From a virus, in the IMG/VR virus record IMGVR_UViG_3300015371_003869, positions 1-36,044 of that record: DNA of 36,044 bases; one strand, given 5' to 3'. A program made the position numbers and the translations under genes. Under the pieces are notes generated by a model. It searched no databases. It saw only the letters and a list, made by a program, of their open reading frames with translations, and had not been told where the DNA came from. Positions 7,961-15,808 of this stretch are shown piece by piece (the first letter of the stretch is position 1; the number at the start of each line of letters is the position of its first letter).

Positions 7961-8702
7961 TTTCTTGAACTCCATCAAAAGGGTGAAAACCAAATGACAG
8001 AACATTTAATTCATCTATAAGATTGAGCTTATAACACTCATCAAAAATTTGATTATCTAAATACAAAAGTTTCTCATAAGATGCATCTATACTAGCAGAT
8101 ATAAGGAATTCTCCTTCAACAACACTATATTCAAAAGACCAGCATCTTGCATTATTGGATATAACAACACTGTGAATGATATTCATCATCATGCGTAGTT
8201 TTTCAGAGTCTATGTTGTTCCATTTATCTAAATTTTGAAAAGTCTCTATCTTATCCTTGAATTTTTCTATAACACTCTTCCTTTTTAGTAATTCTTCAAG
8301 TCGACCACTTAAATAAAACTCAAGGATGAAATCGCTGGGTAATTGAGATAGGTCAAGATTACTCTTTTCCGTTAAATCAATAATTTTTTCAATAGTTTGG
8401 CTTGCTTTTACATAATCCAAGGTGTGATTAAATACATAATGAGCATTTCTTAAAACCGATAAATTAGTACTTTTATCAGCATTCAGTACTGCTAAAGCAT
8501 GTGCTGTCTTTAAATTATTGAAATTTAACTCGGTTAGACTATCAAGCATTCGCCACAACTCCAAAGGCGTTTGATCTTTGCTCTCAGCCAAAAGCTTCTT
8601 ACAACGAGCATAATTAAACTCGGAAAGAGTTTGTCCGAGACCTAATGATGCTAATGTTGAAATAACATCATCTGTTTTCTTTTTCCTTGCTGGAGTGGCC
8701 AT
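7953..8702 (-). CDS. Unknown 249-aa partner of the HEPN protein
   Basis: A 249-aa predicted cytoplasmic protein that I do not recognise. The N-terminus is basic and disordered (ATPARKKK). The body up to about residue 185 is strongly helical with many Leu, Lys and Glu. The C-terminal 60 residues (WSFEYSVVEGEFLISASIDASYEKLL) look alpha/beta. It has no obvious nucleotidyltransferase GS-x-D-x-D motif, so it is not a standard MNT antitoxin. It overlaps the HEPN gene by 8 bases, which suggests a stoichiometric pair such as antitoxin and toxin or sensor and effector. The start at 8702 (GGAA about 8 bases upstream) was preferred over a TTG at 8714. Both genes look more AT-rich than the neighbouring tail genes, consistent with separate acquisition. 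Confidence 0.6.
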   Translation of the reverse strand: MATPARKKKTDDVISTLASLGLGQTLSEFNYARCKKLLAESKDQTPLELWRMLDSLTELNFNNLKTAHALAVLNADKSTNLSVLRNAHYVFNHTLDYVKASQTIEKIIDLTEKSNLDLSQLPSDFILEFYLSGRLEELLKRKSVIEKFKDKIETFQNLDKWNNIDSEKLRMMMNIIHSVVISNNARCWSFEYSVVEGEFLISASIDASYEKLLYLDNQIFDECYKLNLIDELNVLSFGFHPFDGVQEND

Positions 8703-8758
8703 ATTTTTTTCCAAAAAATAACCACCCCAATTTACATCAATTACAAGAATTTTAAAAT

Positions 8759-11700
8759 CTATCTTCTTCTGGTTGCTGTAGTATTCTGTTGAACAGATTT
8801 AGAAATCTGACTGTTAGGATTTCGAAGTTGACCAGCAACTATTTCTTGCACCTCATCAACAGTGACATAGATTTTCCCATCCGCACCCTGTCTTGCAGTA
8901 ACCTTGGATGAACCATTATTATTGATAACAATGTTTGGACCTTGAGATTTACTATTAGCAAGATAGTTCGTCAAATCCTTATTTTGTTGAGGATTTAACA
9001 CACGTTCACCGCCATCTAAAAGCCAAGTACCTTCACTTGGGATGTTATCAATACCATTGTGGGCCATACCCTTTAAAGATATAGATGAAATAGATGTTAT
9101 TGCTGGCATCAAGGCCGCCATCACAGCTGCGCCACCAGCAAACTTCTGAGTTAAAGTCATTGCACTAGGATCTGCAAAAGCAGTCGAATATGCGGTATAA
9201 GCCGCCACCATTGATGATGCAATAGAAAACGCCTGTTGCATTGCAAACATAGTTCGATAAACAGAAGATTGTTCGCCCGCTCCATCTTTCGCTGACTGAG
9301 CCAATTGTGAAAAAGTATTCTGAGCTGTTGAAAGAATGCCTCCCCACATATTGAGTTGGTCCATTTTCTGAGCTTGGATTAGATCTTTTGATTGTTGCGT
9401 ATATTGCACATCCAAAGCATACATCCCATCTCGATAGTTTTTATGCGCCTCAAGTAAAGCTTCATAACGCTCATCCTCATTTAAAAAACTATCACTGGTA
9501 GCAATGTTTTGCTCTGTTGAAACAAGTTGATTTTTTAAATCCAACTTAGCATTATCACGATTATTCTTTAGTGACCAAGTGGCATAGTCCTTTGGTGACA
9601 TGCTTGCCTTGGCAAATATATCCTCCGCACCTCCTGAAAGCCCTTTAATCTGCGATTGAATAGATTTATATGAGTTGATTTGATCGAACTGTTTTTGAAG
9701 CTGAGTTTTACGATACTGCTGAAGTTCATAAGCCAATTGATCATCAATAGATTCTTTAGCAAGCTGTTTCTGAATATCATTCAATTCATTGCTTAATGCT
9801 ATTTGAGTCTTATTTATTTCCGCTTGGTGTTTTAATTTTTCGTCTTCAGCCCAACTAAAGCCTTTAATCTGCTCTTCGAATTGAAGTTCAGCAAGTCGAG
9901 CTTCATTTGAATAGCGCTCATTAATCTTTGAAACTAATTGAGTTTGTCCAAGTCGCTCTGCTTCAGATATTTCAGTTATTCGCTTTTGATTACGAACTAG
10001 ATCAGCATCACTGTATTGCGCTCGAAGTTGATCAATCTCTTGAATGGTCTTCTGAAGGTATTCTGTTTGGGTTTTAAGGCTATCGGTAAAATCTTTAGAA
10101 GATCCTGTAAAACCACTTTTACCAGCTACAAAACCTTGGAATTTAGCCCAATAATCATTGTTGTATTTTCCAATATTTGTGCCTCTTTGAACGTTCCCCT
10201 CGCCAGCATGATAAGCTCGAACCGCCTTTTCTAAATCACCTTTAAACAGCTTTAAAAGGTAACCCATATATTTACCAGCACCCTCTGCAGATTGCGCAAG
10301 ATCTTTTCTGTCATTCACGCCATACTGCTTAGCTGTGCCTGCTAAAAACTGAAATCCACCTGTAGCACCAGTTTCTTTATTAACTTGGTTGGTTAGACCA
10401 GTATTGCCAGTTTCAATTGCATGAATTGCAGATAAAGTACCAGCTGGTAAACCATTTTTAGTTTCGATTGCTCCAAAGTTATATTTAGAAGCATTAGATA
10501 AAATCTGAGAGCTTAAGCGTAATACATTTTGTTGCTTTTCAAGCTCCTTTGTTCGGTCTTTCTCAGATTTGTTCCGCTCATCTTCAACTTTTTTAATTTC
10601 ATTTGTTGTGATGAGTTCCCTTCCTAACAAAACTAATGCACCCATAGGTAATTGCTGATTTGTACCAGTGATGCCAGCCGCATCCCTCGCATTAAGTAAA
10701 AGATCAGCTGCTTCTTTAGTTAAACCTTTATTGTAAAGCTTAAGCCTCTCTTCGTTTTGCATTGAGCTAGAAAGTGAATTACTAATAAATTTCTGAATCA
10801 CACCATCAAGCGCTTTTACCTTCTCAGAAGTCGTTATAGCTTCTTTAGAAATCTCCTTAACTTTCAATGCTGCATTAGAAGATTTATTGCCCATTAACTC
10901 AACATTAATGCCAAATACTTTTAAGGCACTTGCTGAGTTATGAGCCTCATTACGAGTTTTCTCTAAGGAGTTAATATAGCTATCACCCTGTTTGAATTGC
11001 TCAGGTGTAATAACATTCATTTTGTTAAGTCGGCTTAATGCATCAATTTCACTTATCTTTCCAGCATGAACAAGGTCTGAAATTCTAGCGACTTGAAGAT
11101 TACCCTTATTTGCATCTTCAATCATTCGCATATATGTTTTGAATTGAAATGTTAGGGCATATAAGGATTTGTTTTGTGAATCAAATGCAGCATTTAAATC
11201 AACAATTGCGCCTTTCTTTTGAGCACCTTCAAGTGCTAATAACTCCTCTTTAGTTTTGTTCGCAACATCAGCTTGCTCTGAAAGTTTCTGATTTGCCTTT
11301 GCTGCTTGACTCTCCATGTACATATATCCAGCAGCCAATGCTGTTACACCTAATGTAAGCGCGCCAATTGGTCCCCCAACTAGTGCCAATGCTCTTGTTC
11401 CTAACAATCGGCTAGAATTTAAAGCATTCTGAGCAGCTGTGTTTGCTCCAATTGCAACTGTTGATTGATTTAAAGCAATATTGTGCGCAACTTCAGCTTG
11501 AGTAAGCCTAATTGTAGCCGCTGCTCTTGCTGAACGAGTTGTGGCACTATTAAATTCCTGTCTAGCAAGATTAAGCTCAGTCATAGCTAGAGCTGTAACT
11601 TGACGCATCCTTTGGACTTCTATTGCTGAAAGCCTAACTTGCGACTCCAGTGCAGCCGTGTCAGCCAATCGTCTCTGCATACTCGCAGCTACCGATTCTC

Positions 11701-12595
11701 TCATTGCAATTGTCTGACCAATAACAGCTTTTGTGAGAAAAGCCACTCCGCCCAAAGTAGCTGCATTTGCGATGGTGTCAATATTATCAGCAACTAATTT
11801 AATTGATGATGCGAGTGTTTTTGCTGCACCTGAACCTGAACCAGCCTCACCAACAAATTTAGTGACAGAATCATTTAACTGAGTAAACGATTGAGCAATT
11901 GTAAAATCTGTTTTAGAAAATAAGTCATCTACGGAAGTTTTGGCTTTATTAAGGGCTTTAATTACCACATCCCCAGTTAATTGACCTTCGCCAGCCATTT
12001 TACGCAATTCGCCAATATTCACCCCTAAACCTGTTGCAATTGCTTTTAATAATGCTGGGGCTTGTTCAGCGATACTGTTAAATTCTTCACCACGTAGCAC
12101 ACCTGAAGCTAGAGCTTGCCCGAACTGCATTAATGCAGCTTCTGCACTCGCTGCGCTTGCACCTGAAATAGAAATAGCCTTTGAAACTGTATCAGTCAAT
12201 GAAGCAGTTTGCTGCATGGTGATACCAAGGCGTGAAGAATTTTCAGCAAAACGTTGATAAACCTGTGCAACCGAACCCCATGATTGAGCTGTGGCTTGAG
12301 CAATAGCAAAAGTATCTTTTGTGGCTGTATTCAGTTCTTGCTGAGAATTGGTAACAAGCTTTAATCTGTTTTGTAAGTTTGTATGGCTATCTGTATAAGC
12401 AATAACTTGATGAATCGAAAAAGCCCCAAGTGCTGCAACAGCCATTCCTTTAATTGCATTTGTCGCACCATTTGTGCTTTGTTCAATACGTCCTAACTCA
12501 CGATTAGCCGAATTAGAAGCATCACGCATACCTTGGGTGAAATTGCCTGTACGGCATATCAAATCAAGTGTTAGAGTGCCTAATTTAGACGCCAT
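8759..12595 (-). CDS. Tail tape-measure protein with lytic transglycosylase domain
   Basis: A 1278-aa protein that sets tail length and is threaded through the tail tube. The N-terminus (to about residue 245) has the tape-measure signature region (VIAYTDSHTNLQNRLKLV, LRGEEFNSIAEQAPALLKAIA, GEGQLTGDVVIKAL). It is followed by long coiled-coil, Ala/Gln-rich segments and a hydrophobic stretch near 403-424. Residues about 715-820 form an SLT/GH23 transglycosylase: catalytic Glu728 in SAIHAIETGN, then GATGGFQF and AYHAGEGNV. This would open the peptidoglycan locally during DNA injection. GGAG precedes the ATG by about 8 bases. It is flanked on both sides by non-structural two-gene cassettes, which is unusual because chaperone, tape measure and minor tail genes are normally contiguous. 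Confidence 0.95.
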   Translation of the reverse strand: MASKLGTLTLDLICRTGNFTQGMRDASNSANRELGRIEQSTNGATNAIKGMAVAALGAFSIHQVIAYTDSHTNLQNRLKLVTNSQQELNTATKDTFAIAQATAQSWGSVAQVYQRFAENSSRLGITMQQTASLTDTVSKAISISGASAASAEAALMQFGQALASGVLRGEEFNSIAEQAPALLKAIATGLGVNIGELRKMAGEGQLTGDVVIKALNKAKTSVDDLFSKTDFTIAQSFTQLNDSVTKFVGEAGSGSGAAKTLASSIKLVADNIDTIANAATLGGVAFLTKAVIGQTIAMRESVAASMQRRLADTAALESQVRLSAIEVQRMRQVTALAMTELNLARQEFNSATTRSARAAATIRLTQAEVAHNIALNQSTVAIGANTAAQNALNSSRLLGTRALALVGGPIGALTLGVTALAAGYMYMESQAAKANQKLSEQADVANKTKEELLALEGAQKKGAIVDLNAAFDSQNKSLYALTFQFKTYMRMIEDANKGNLQVARISDLVHAGKISEIDALSRLNKMNVITPEQFKQGDSYINSLEKTRNEAHNSASALKVFGINVELMGNKSSNAALKVKEISKEAITTSEKVKALDGVIQKFISNSLSSSMQNEERLKLYNKGLTKEAADLLLNARDAAGITGTNQQLPMGALVLLGRELITTNEIKKVEDERNKSEKDRTKELEKQQNVLRLSSQILSNASKYNFGAIETKNGLPAGTLSAIHAIETGNTGLTNQVNKETGATGGFQFLAGTAKQYGVNDRKDLAQSAEGAGKYMGYLLKLFKGDLEKAVRAYHAGEGNVQRGTNIGKYNNDYWAKFQGFVAGKSGFTGSSKDFTDSLKTQTEYLQKTIQEIDQLRAQYSDADLVRNQKRITEISEAERLGQTQLVSKINERYSNEARLAELQFEEQIKGFSWAEDEKLKHQAEINKTQIALSNELNDIQKQLAKESIDDQLAYELQQYRKTQLQKQFDQINSYKSIQSQIKGLSGGAEDIFAKASMSPKDYATWSLKNNRDNAKLDLKNQLVSTEQNIATSDSFLNEDERYEALLEAHKNYRDGMYALDVQYTQQSKDLIQAQKMDQLNMWGGILSTAQNTFSQLAQSAKDGAGEQSSVYRTMFAMQQAFSIASSMVAAYTAYSTAFADPSAMTLTQKFAGGAAVMAALMPAITSISSISLKGMAHNGIDNIPSEGTWLLDGGERVLNPQQNKDLTNYLANSKSQGPNIVINNNGSSKVTARQGADGKIYVTVDEVQEIVAGQLRNPNSQISKSVQQNTTATRRR

Positions 12596-12612
12596 ACTTT
12601 TCTCCAGGCAAT

Positions 12613-12633
12613 AAAAAACCGCCTATCGGCGGT
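12613..12633 (-). terminator. Intrinsic terminator before the tape measure
   Basis: Minus-strand stem ACCGCC/GGCGGT with loop GATA followed by TTTTTTAT. It separates the HIRAN/lipoprotein cassette from the tape-measure gene. Confidence 0.9.
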
Positions 12634-12653
12634 CGCTTAAAATTGTATTTAAA

Positions 12654-13256
12654 TTAATTTGCAGTAGCTTTAGAGTCTTGGTAAAAGAATTCAATATTTT
12701 TGAACAACAATTTATCTCTATCAGTTAAGTGTGAAGATATTTCACTGATAGGTTTAACTATCTTATCATTCATTCTAAAACTAGATTCACTACCAACATC
12801 TAAAGGTATAAAAATACTAGTAATCTCATCTTCTGTTTCCCAATTTGTTAAATATATTTCATCAGGTGATTCTTCATCACCTTTTAATTTATATACATAT
12901 GAACAAGAAAACTTATCTCTTAAAGAGGCACCATATGAATTTTGAGCCTCATAATCTAAATTAATACTGATTTGTCTAAATCTAGTTTTTCCATCAATAT
13001 TGCTCTGAGAAATTTTTCCTGTATTTTTATCAATTAAGGACTCGTTGAAATATTTATAAATTATATTGTCTTCAGGAAAGCTAATTTTTGGAGTTGCACT
13101 GGATATTTTTAGACTAGACGGGCTCTTAACGAGATCACCCAAATATTCTGAACATTTTTTATATGCAGTATTGATAACATTCTTCTTTAAACCTGTTGAG
13201 CTTTCATTACACCCACTTAAGCCCACTAATAAACCTAAAATAAGAATCTTTTTCAT
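12654..13256 (-). CDS. Lipoprotein of unknown function (accessory)
   Basis: A 200-aa protein with a clear type II signal peptide: MKKILILGLLVGLSGC, lipobox LSGC, lipidated Cys16. The mature part is hydrophilic. It includes CSEYLGDLVKSPSSLKISS and LDYEAQNSYGASLRDKFSCSY, a pattern I associate with a widespread family of small exported proteins of unknown function (the xAQNSYGxxxR block). Two Cys (about residues 35 and 119) could form a disulphide. The residue after Cys16 is Asn, not Asp, which favours outer-membrane sorting. The ATG overlaps the stop of the HIRAN gene by 4 bases, so the two are coupled. A lipoprotein made from a prophage could block receptors or DNA entry of related phages; this is inference. 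Confidence 0.7.
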   Translation of the reverse strand: MKKILILGLLVGLSGCNESSTGLKKNVINTAYKKCSEYLGDLVKSPSSLKISSATPKISFPEDNIIYKYFNESLIDKNTGKISQSNIDGKTRFRQISINLDYEAQNSYGASLRDKFSCSYVYKLKGDEESPDEIYLTNWETEDEITSIFIPLDVGSESSFRMNDKIVKPISEISSHLTDRDKLLFKNIEFFYQDSKATAN

Positions 13257-13774
13257 ATCAAATCACTCACATTTTTAATAGCCAGTTTAACACCATAATG
13301 ACCTTCATCAATATCATCATCCCAACCACCATCAATGACAGCATCTACAGTTCTATTTATTCTTTTTCCAGCTAGTTTTTGAGCGTGATCACGAGATAAG
13401 TAACCAACCAACAATCCATTGATTTCTACTTTTACAGCATTCTTATCGAATTTATTAGTAGGTTCAGATGTTATTCTTGCGGTGCATTCATGAAATTTTG
13501 ATATTTCTTCTTTTGGTCCAGCAATTTTTTTTAAATTTTGCTGATAAGATCCTTCACCCACAATATTAAATGAATATGCTGCAGGATGATTTGCAGTTTG
13601 AGTCTTAAAAGTATTTTTAACTGGTTTAGTTGAAGATGTATCCTCATGCTTAAAATCAAAGTGATTGTGTGGAAGCCAACCCTCTTCTTGATTTTGAGGT
13701 TTTTGTAATTTCCAAACTACAAAACATATAACCCCAACAGCAAATATGATTGCAATCCAAAATAGAATAACCAT
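13253..13774 (-). CDS. Membrane-anchored HIRAN-domain protein
   Basis: A 173-aa protein. Residues 2-22 form one membrane helix, followed by a polar linker. Residues about 68-170 are a HIRAN-like domain: FNIVGEGSYQQNLKKIAG, EPTNKFDKNAVKVEINGLLVGYLSRDHAQKLA, then a closing beta segment HYGVKLAIKNV. The EPxNxxDxNAVxVxxxGxxVGYLxR run is the hallmark. HIRAN domains occur in DNA-repair helicases and in standalone bacterial proteins and bind DNA ends or single strands. Tethering one to the inner membrane is unusual in a tail operon. GGTGGGG lies just before the ATG. It is the first gene of a two-gene cassette between tail chaperone and tape measure. The domain call is fairly confident; function is unknown. 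Confidence 0.75.
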   Translation of the reverse strand: MVILFWIAIIFAVGVICFVVWKLQKPQNQEEGWLPHNHFDFKHEDTSSTKPVKNTFKTQTANHPAAYSFNIVGEGSYQQNLKKIAGPKEEISKFHECTARITSEPTNKFDKNAVKVEINGLLVGYLSRDHAQKLAGKRINRTVDAVIDGGWDDDIDEGHYGVKLAIKNVSDLI

Positions 13775-13822
13775 ACCCCACCCTAAATTATAAAATTTAA
13801 ACCAAGATACTAATTATTGGGT

Positions 13823-13848
13823 TAAAAAGAAACCTCCCTAAGGAGGTT
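13823..13848 (-). terminator. Intrinsic terminator after the tail chaperone
   Basis: Minus-strand stem AACCTCC/GGAGGTT with loop TTAG followed by TCTTTTTAA. It lies between the tail chaperone T-frame and the HIRAN cassette. Confidence 0.85.
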
Positions 13849-13852
13849 AAAT

Positions 13853-14182
13853 TCAATCTTTACAAAGGCTTTCCATGTAATCCTCAAGCGTGACTTCATC
13901 TTTTTGCATTTTGCTCTCTTCATGAGGCATATAGTTAAACGCATCAATCAAGTGCCTGTACTGCTCTGAAGTATTATTTCTTGCATAAAAAGCCATCATA
14001 TTGCCAGCCGCTTGCTCAATCCGACGACCAAAAAAAAGAGAGCCATATTTTTTACGATAGGATCTCCATAACATCAATTCAGGGTTTGAGATATTGGATT
14101 TGGCTTCAGCTATTGTTCTTCCACCAATTCCGTTGATGACAAGTTCACACCAGAATTCTTCTCCTTGGTTGAGATCCAATTC
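13853..14182 (-). CDS. Tail assembly chaperone, T-type frame (made by -1 frameshift)
   Basis: An open frame that continues the G-like gene in the -1 frame. After slippage at GGGAAAG (14182-14188) the ribosome would read GAA TTG GAT and finish at 13853, adding 109 residues. The joined G-T product would be 224 aa (115 + 109). The frame lacks a good independent start: its first possible initiator is a TTG at 14177-14179 with no convincing ribosome site. The sequence (ELMLWRSYRKKYGSLFFGRRIEQAAGNMMAFYARN) is basic and helical, as in lambda T-type segments that bind the tape measure. It lies directly before the tape measure region, interrupted only by the HIRAN cassette. Confidence 0.85.
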   Translation of the reverse strand, partial: ELDLNQGEEFWCELVINGIGGRTIAEAKSNISNPELMLWRSYRKKYGSLFFGRRIEQAAGNMMAFYARNNTSEQYRHLIDAFNYMPHEESKMQKDEVTLEDYMESLCKD

Positions 14183-14526
14183 TTTCCCGAGAAGTTCACC
14201 ACCGAATCAGCTGCTTCATATAGGGCATCAATCACTTCTGATGAAACTAAACCTGTGTCAGTAATTTTTGGGAAGAATTTAGTTTTTTCATCTTCATAAA
14301 TGATTTGATGAAGTAAAGCTTTACGGTACTGATCAACAGTTAGCCCAGTACTATTTTTCACCTTCCACACATCGGTTGCAGTGGCTACTTCGTCATGGGT
14401 AAGAATCTTGACAAGAACTTCCCCTGTAAATTCTTTGCCCTCTAAGTCAAGAAATTTAATAGTCTTCTCAACAAAAGTACCAATGCCAACAGCCTTTTGA
14501 GTGGCCTGTAATGTCAACTTTGCCAT
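14110..14526 (-). CDS. Tail assembly chaperone, G-like protein
   Basis: A 138-aa protein made when no frameshift occurs. It follows the tail tube gene with a one-base overlap at 14526 and precedes the tape measure, exactly where lambda G lies. N-terminal LTLQATQKAVGIGTFVEKTIKFLDLEGKEFTGEVLVKIL and later DQYRKALLHQIIYEDEKTKFFPKI are typical of lambda-G/phage tail chaperone proteins. It should coat the tape measure together with the rarer G-T fusion. The overlap with the T frame is about 70 bases and contains the slippery heptamer. It was identified from synteny and the frameshift architecture. Confidence 0.85.
   Translation of the reverse strand: MAKLTLQATQKAVGIGTFVEKTIKFLDLEGKEFTGEVLVKILTHDEVATATDVWKVKNSTGLTVDQYRKALLHQIIYEDEKTKFFPKITDTGLVSSEVIDALYEAADSVVNFSGKNWISTKEKNSGVNLSSTELVEEQ
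14182..14188 (-). other. -1 ribosomal frameshift site GGGAAAG
   Basis: On the minus strand the reading is TCG GGA AAG AAT, so the heptamer G-GGA-AAG fits the X-XXY-YYZ rule. It is the same heptamer used in phage lambda G-GT. Re-pairing on GGG AAA moves the ribosome into the T frame, which stays open to 13853. Confidence 0.85.
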
Positions 14527-14999
14527 TATGGTGTCACCTCACGACGAGTCATAGTCACCTTAGAGGTACGAACTATGGTGAAGTCATAGTTAATCACCGC
14601 ATCAACTTCAATGTCATTTGGCGCAGTATCATTCATATAACCTTTAAATGACCACCAGTTACGATCTTCTGGAAGATTAATTCCGCTTCCAGCTGTATAT
14701 GTTGGTGGTGTTTTTGAATGGCTTGAACCCACATACCAGTCTTTAACTTCACCCGATTCCGCAATTTTCAATAATTCGATGTGACTTGCATTTTCATCAT
14801 CTAAATTGATACCAATGCCTGCTTCACCTGGATCACGAATCCCACGGACATATTGCTTACTTTCCGCATCAAGACAAGTAACATCAATCTTCCCAAAGGA
14901 ATCCTGACCAAATTTAAAGTTTTTAGGGCAGACAAAACGAACAATCGCCCCGTTGACTACAGTGAATACTTGCGTACCCTGCGTTTTAGTTTCTGCCAT
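14526..14999 (-). CDS. Major tail tube protein
   Basis: A 157-aa predicted beta-barrel protein. The segments VNGAIVRFVCPKNFKFGQDSFGKIDVTCLDAESKQYVRGIRDPGEAGIGINL and WWSFKGYMNDTAPNDIEVDAVINYDFTIVRTSKVTMT match the layout of lambda-gpV-like and related siphophage tube proteins, with a core sandwich and a loop that stacks onto the next ring. Size and place (after the tail-completion genes and before the chaperones) are as expected. GGAG lies 8 bases before the ATG. It is the first tail gene downstream of the c4/AntA insertion, from which it is separated by a terminator. Confidence 0.8.
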   Translation of the reverse strand: MAETKTQGTQVFTVVNGAIVRFVCPKNFKFGQDSFGKIDVTCLDAESKQYVRGIRDPGEAGIGINLDDENASHIELLKIAESGEVKDWYVGSSHSKTPPTYTAGSGINLPEDRNWWSFKGYMNDTAPNDIEVDAVINYDFTIVRTSKVTMTRREVTP

Positions 15000-15021
15000 G
15001 AGTAGATCTCCTCTTTAGGCA

Positions 15022-15043
15022 TAAAAAAACCACCTTGCGGTGG
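15022..15043 (-). terminator. Intrinsic terminator after antA
   Basis: Minus-strand stem CCACC/GGTGG with loop GCAA followed by TTTTTTTAT. It closes the c4/AntA unit. Confidence 0.85.
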
Positions 15044-15084
15044 CGTTGGTTTTGTTGGGGTGGCATTTGAAATGCTACCCTTTT

Positions 15085-15633
15085 TTAATCATCTTCTTTA
15101 TTCTCTAAATCTAATGATTGCTGTGTTTCGTTTATTAGGTCATCTAGCTCTTTAATCATTGCTGGCTTAGTCTGCTTTCCATGGACAACAAGAAAACAAC
15201 CTGCCTCAGATAGACCTTGTGTAATTAACTCAAGCTGTGCTGAAAGCTTACCGATCCGCACTTGCATTCCATCTTTAAGATTTCGGGCAATATCTTCTTG
15301 TTCGATGTAATACAGGCGAACTTCACGTCCACGATCAGTACACTCGACCATGGATAGCTCTTTGGCCATATCTACTGTCAGCATATACTCTAAAATTGTA
15401 ATAGAGCGCGTACCACCCTGATGAGGGACTTGCTCCACCGCTTGGACGGTCAAGTAATCACGGTTCTCGACAAATCCATACTTAGAAATACGTCGCTTAA
15501 TCCACTTTGAGAAGTCCTGCTTACTTTCAAGCCAGCGGTGCAAGCCACGAGCATTCACGCCGAGCTGAACTTTTCCATTTAATTCCACTTCGATAAATGG
15601 GGTTTGATTTTCAATTTTTACGATTGCATTCAT
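15085..15633 (-). CDS. AntA/AntB-type phage antirepressor
   Basis: A 182-aa protein whose first 75 residues form an AntA-type domain: FIEVELNGKVQLGVNARGLH, LESKQDFSKWIKRRISKYGFVENRDYL, then ITILEYMLTVDMAKELSMVECTDRGREVRLYYIE. The C-terminal 60 residues are helical and may oligomerise. Antirepressors bind and inactivate phage repressors, leading to prophage induction. The ATG at 15631-15633 has CGGAG 8 bases upstream; longer starts (to 15684) would run through the c4-like RNA terminator and are unlikely. The gene stands alone between two terminators within the structural operon, preceded by a structured RNA with complementarity to its leader. The target repressor is unknown: it may be this CI or that of another prophage. 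Confidence 0.85.
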   Translation of the reverse strand: MNAIVKIENQTPFIEVELNGKVQLGVNARGLHRWLESKQDFSKWIKRRISKYGFVENRDYLTVQAVEQVPHQGGTRSITILEYMLTVDMAKELSMVECTDRGREVRLYYIEQEDIARNLKDGMQVRIGKLSAQLELITQGLSEAGCFLVVHGKQTKPAMIKELDDLINETQQSLDLENKEDD

Positions 15634-15655
15634 TGATCTGCTCCGACTACTCATT

Positions 15656-15734
15656 AAAAAAGAAACACTGGCAAGAAGATGCAATGAATAGTCGAAACGA
15701 CCATCTTCTTTTCGAACCGTCGCTCTAGCCAGTG
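15656..15734 (-). ncRNA. Candidate c4-type antisense RNA upstream of antA
   Basis: A 79-nt minus-strand element. Outer stem CACTGGC (plus 15728-15734) pairs with GCCAGTG (15666-15672) and is followed by TTTCTTTTTT, an intrinsic terminator tail. Inside, AAGAAGATG pairs perfectly with CATCTTCTT (15702-15710 with 15673-15681), presenting a 20-nt loop. The loop bases CGACTATTCATT (15683-15694) can pair with AATGAGTAGTCG (15644-15655), which adjoins the antA ribosome site CGGAG; all 12 positions pair with one G-U. Size, position directly upstream of an ant gene on the same strand, terminator and antisense loop all fit c4 RNA of P1/P7, which represses ant. No promoter was identified with confidence. 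Confidence 0.75.
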
Positions 15735-15754
15735 GTTTGCCTGAAAACAGGCAT

Positions 15755-15787
15755 TAAAAAACCCTGATCTAATTAAAGGTCAGGGTT
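15755..15787 (-). terminator. Intrinsic terminator upstream of the c4/antA unit
   Basis: Minus-strand stem AACCCTGA/TCAGGGTT with a 12-base loop followed by TTTTTAATG. It lies after the tail-completion gene; a small hairpin TGCCTG-TTTT-CAGGCA follows immediately (15738-15753). Confidence 0.85.
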
Positions 15788-15808
15788 GGTTAAGCTTTGT
15801 TGTGTGAT

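Noticed and set aside
15634-15684. Longer start for antA (up to 15684)
   Set aside because: It would begin inside the c4-like RNA stem and has no ribosome site; the ATG at 15633 has CGGAG at the right distance.
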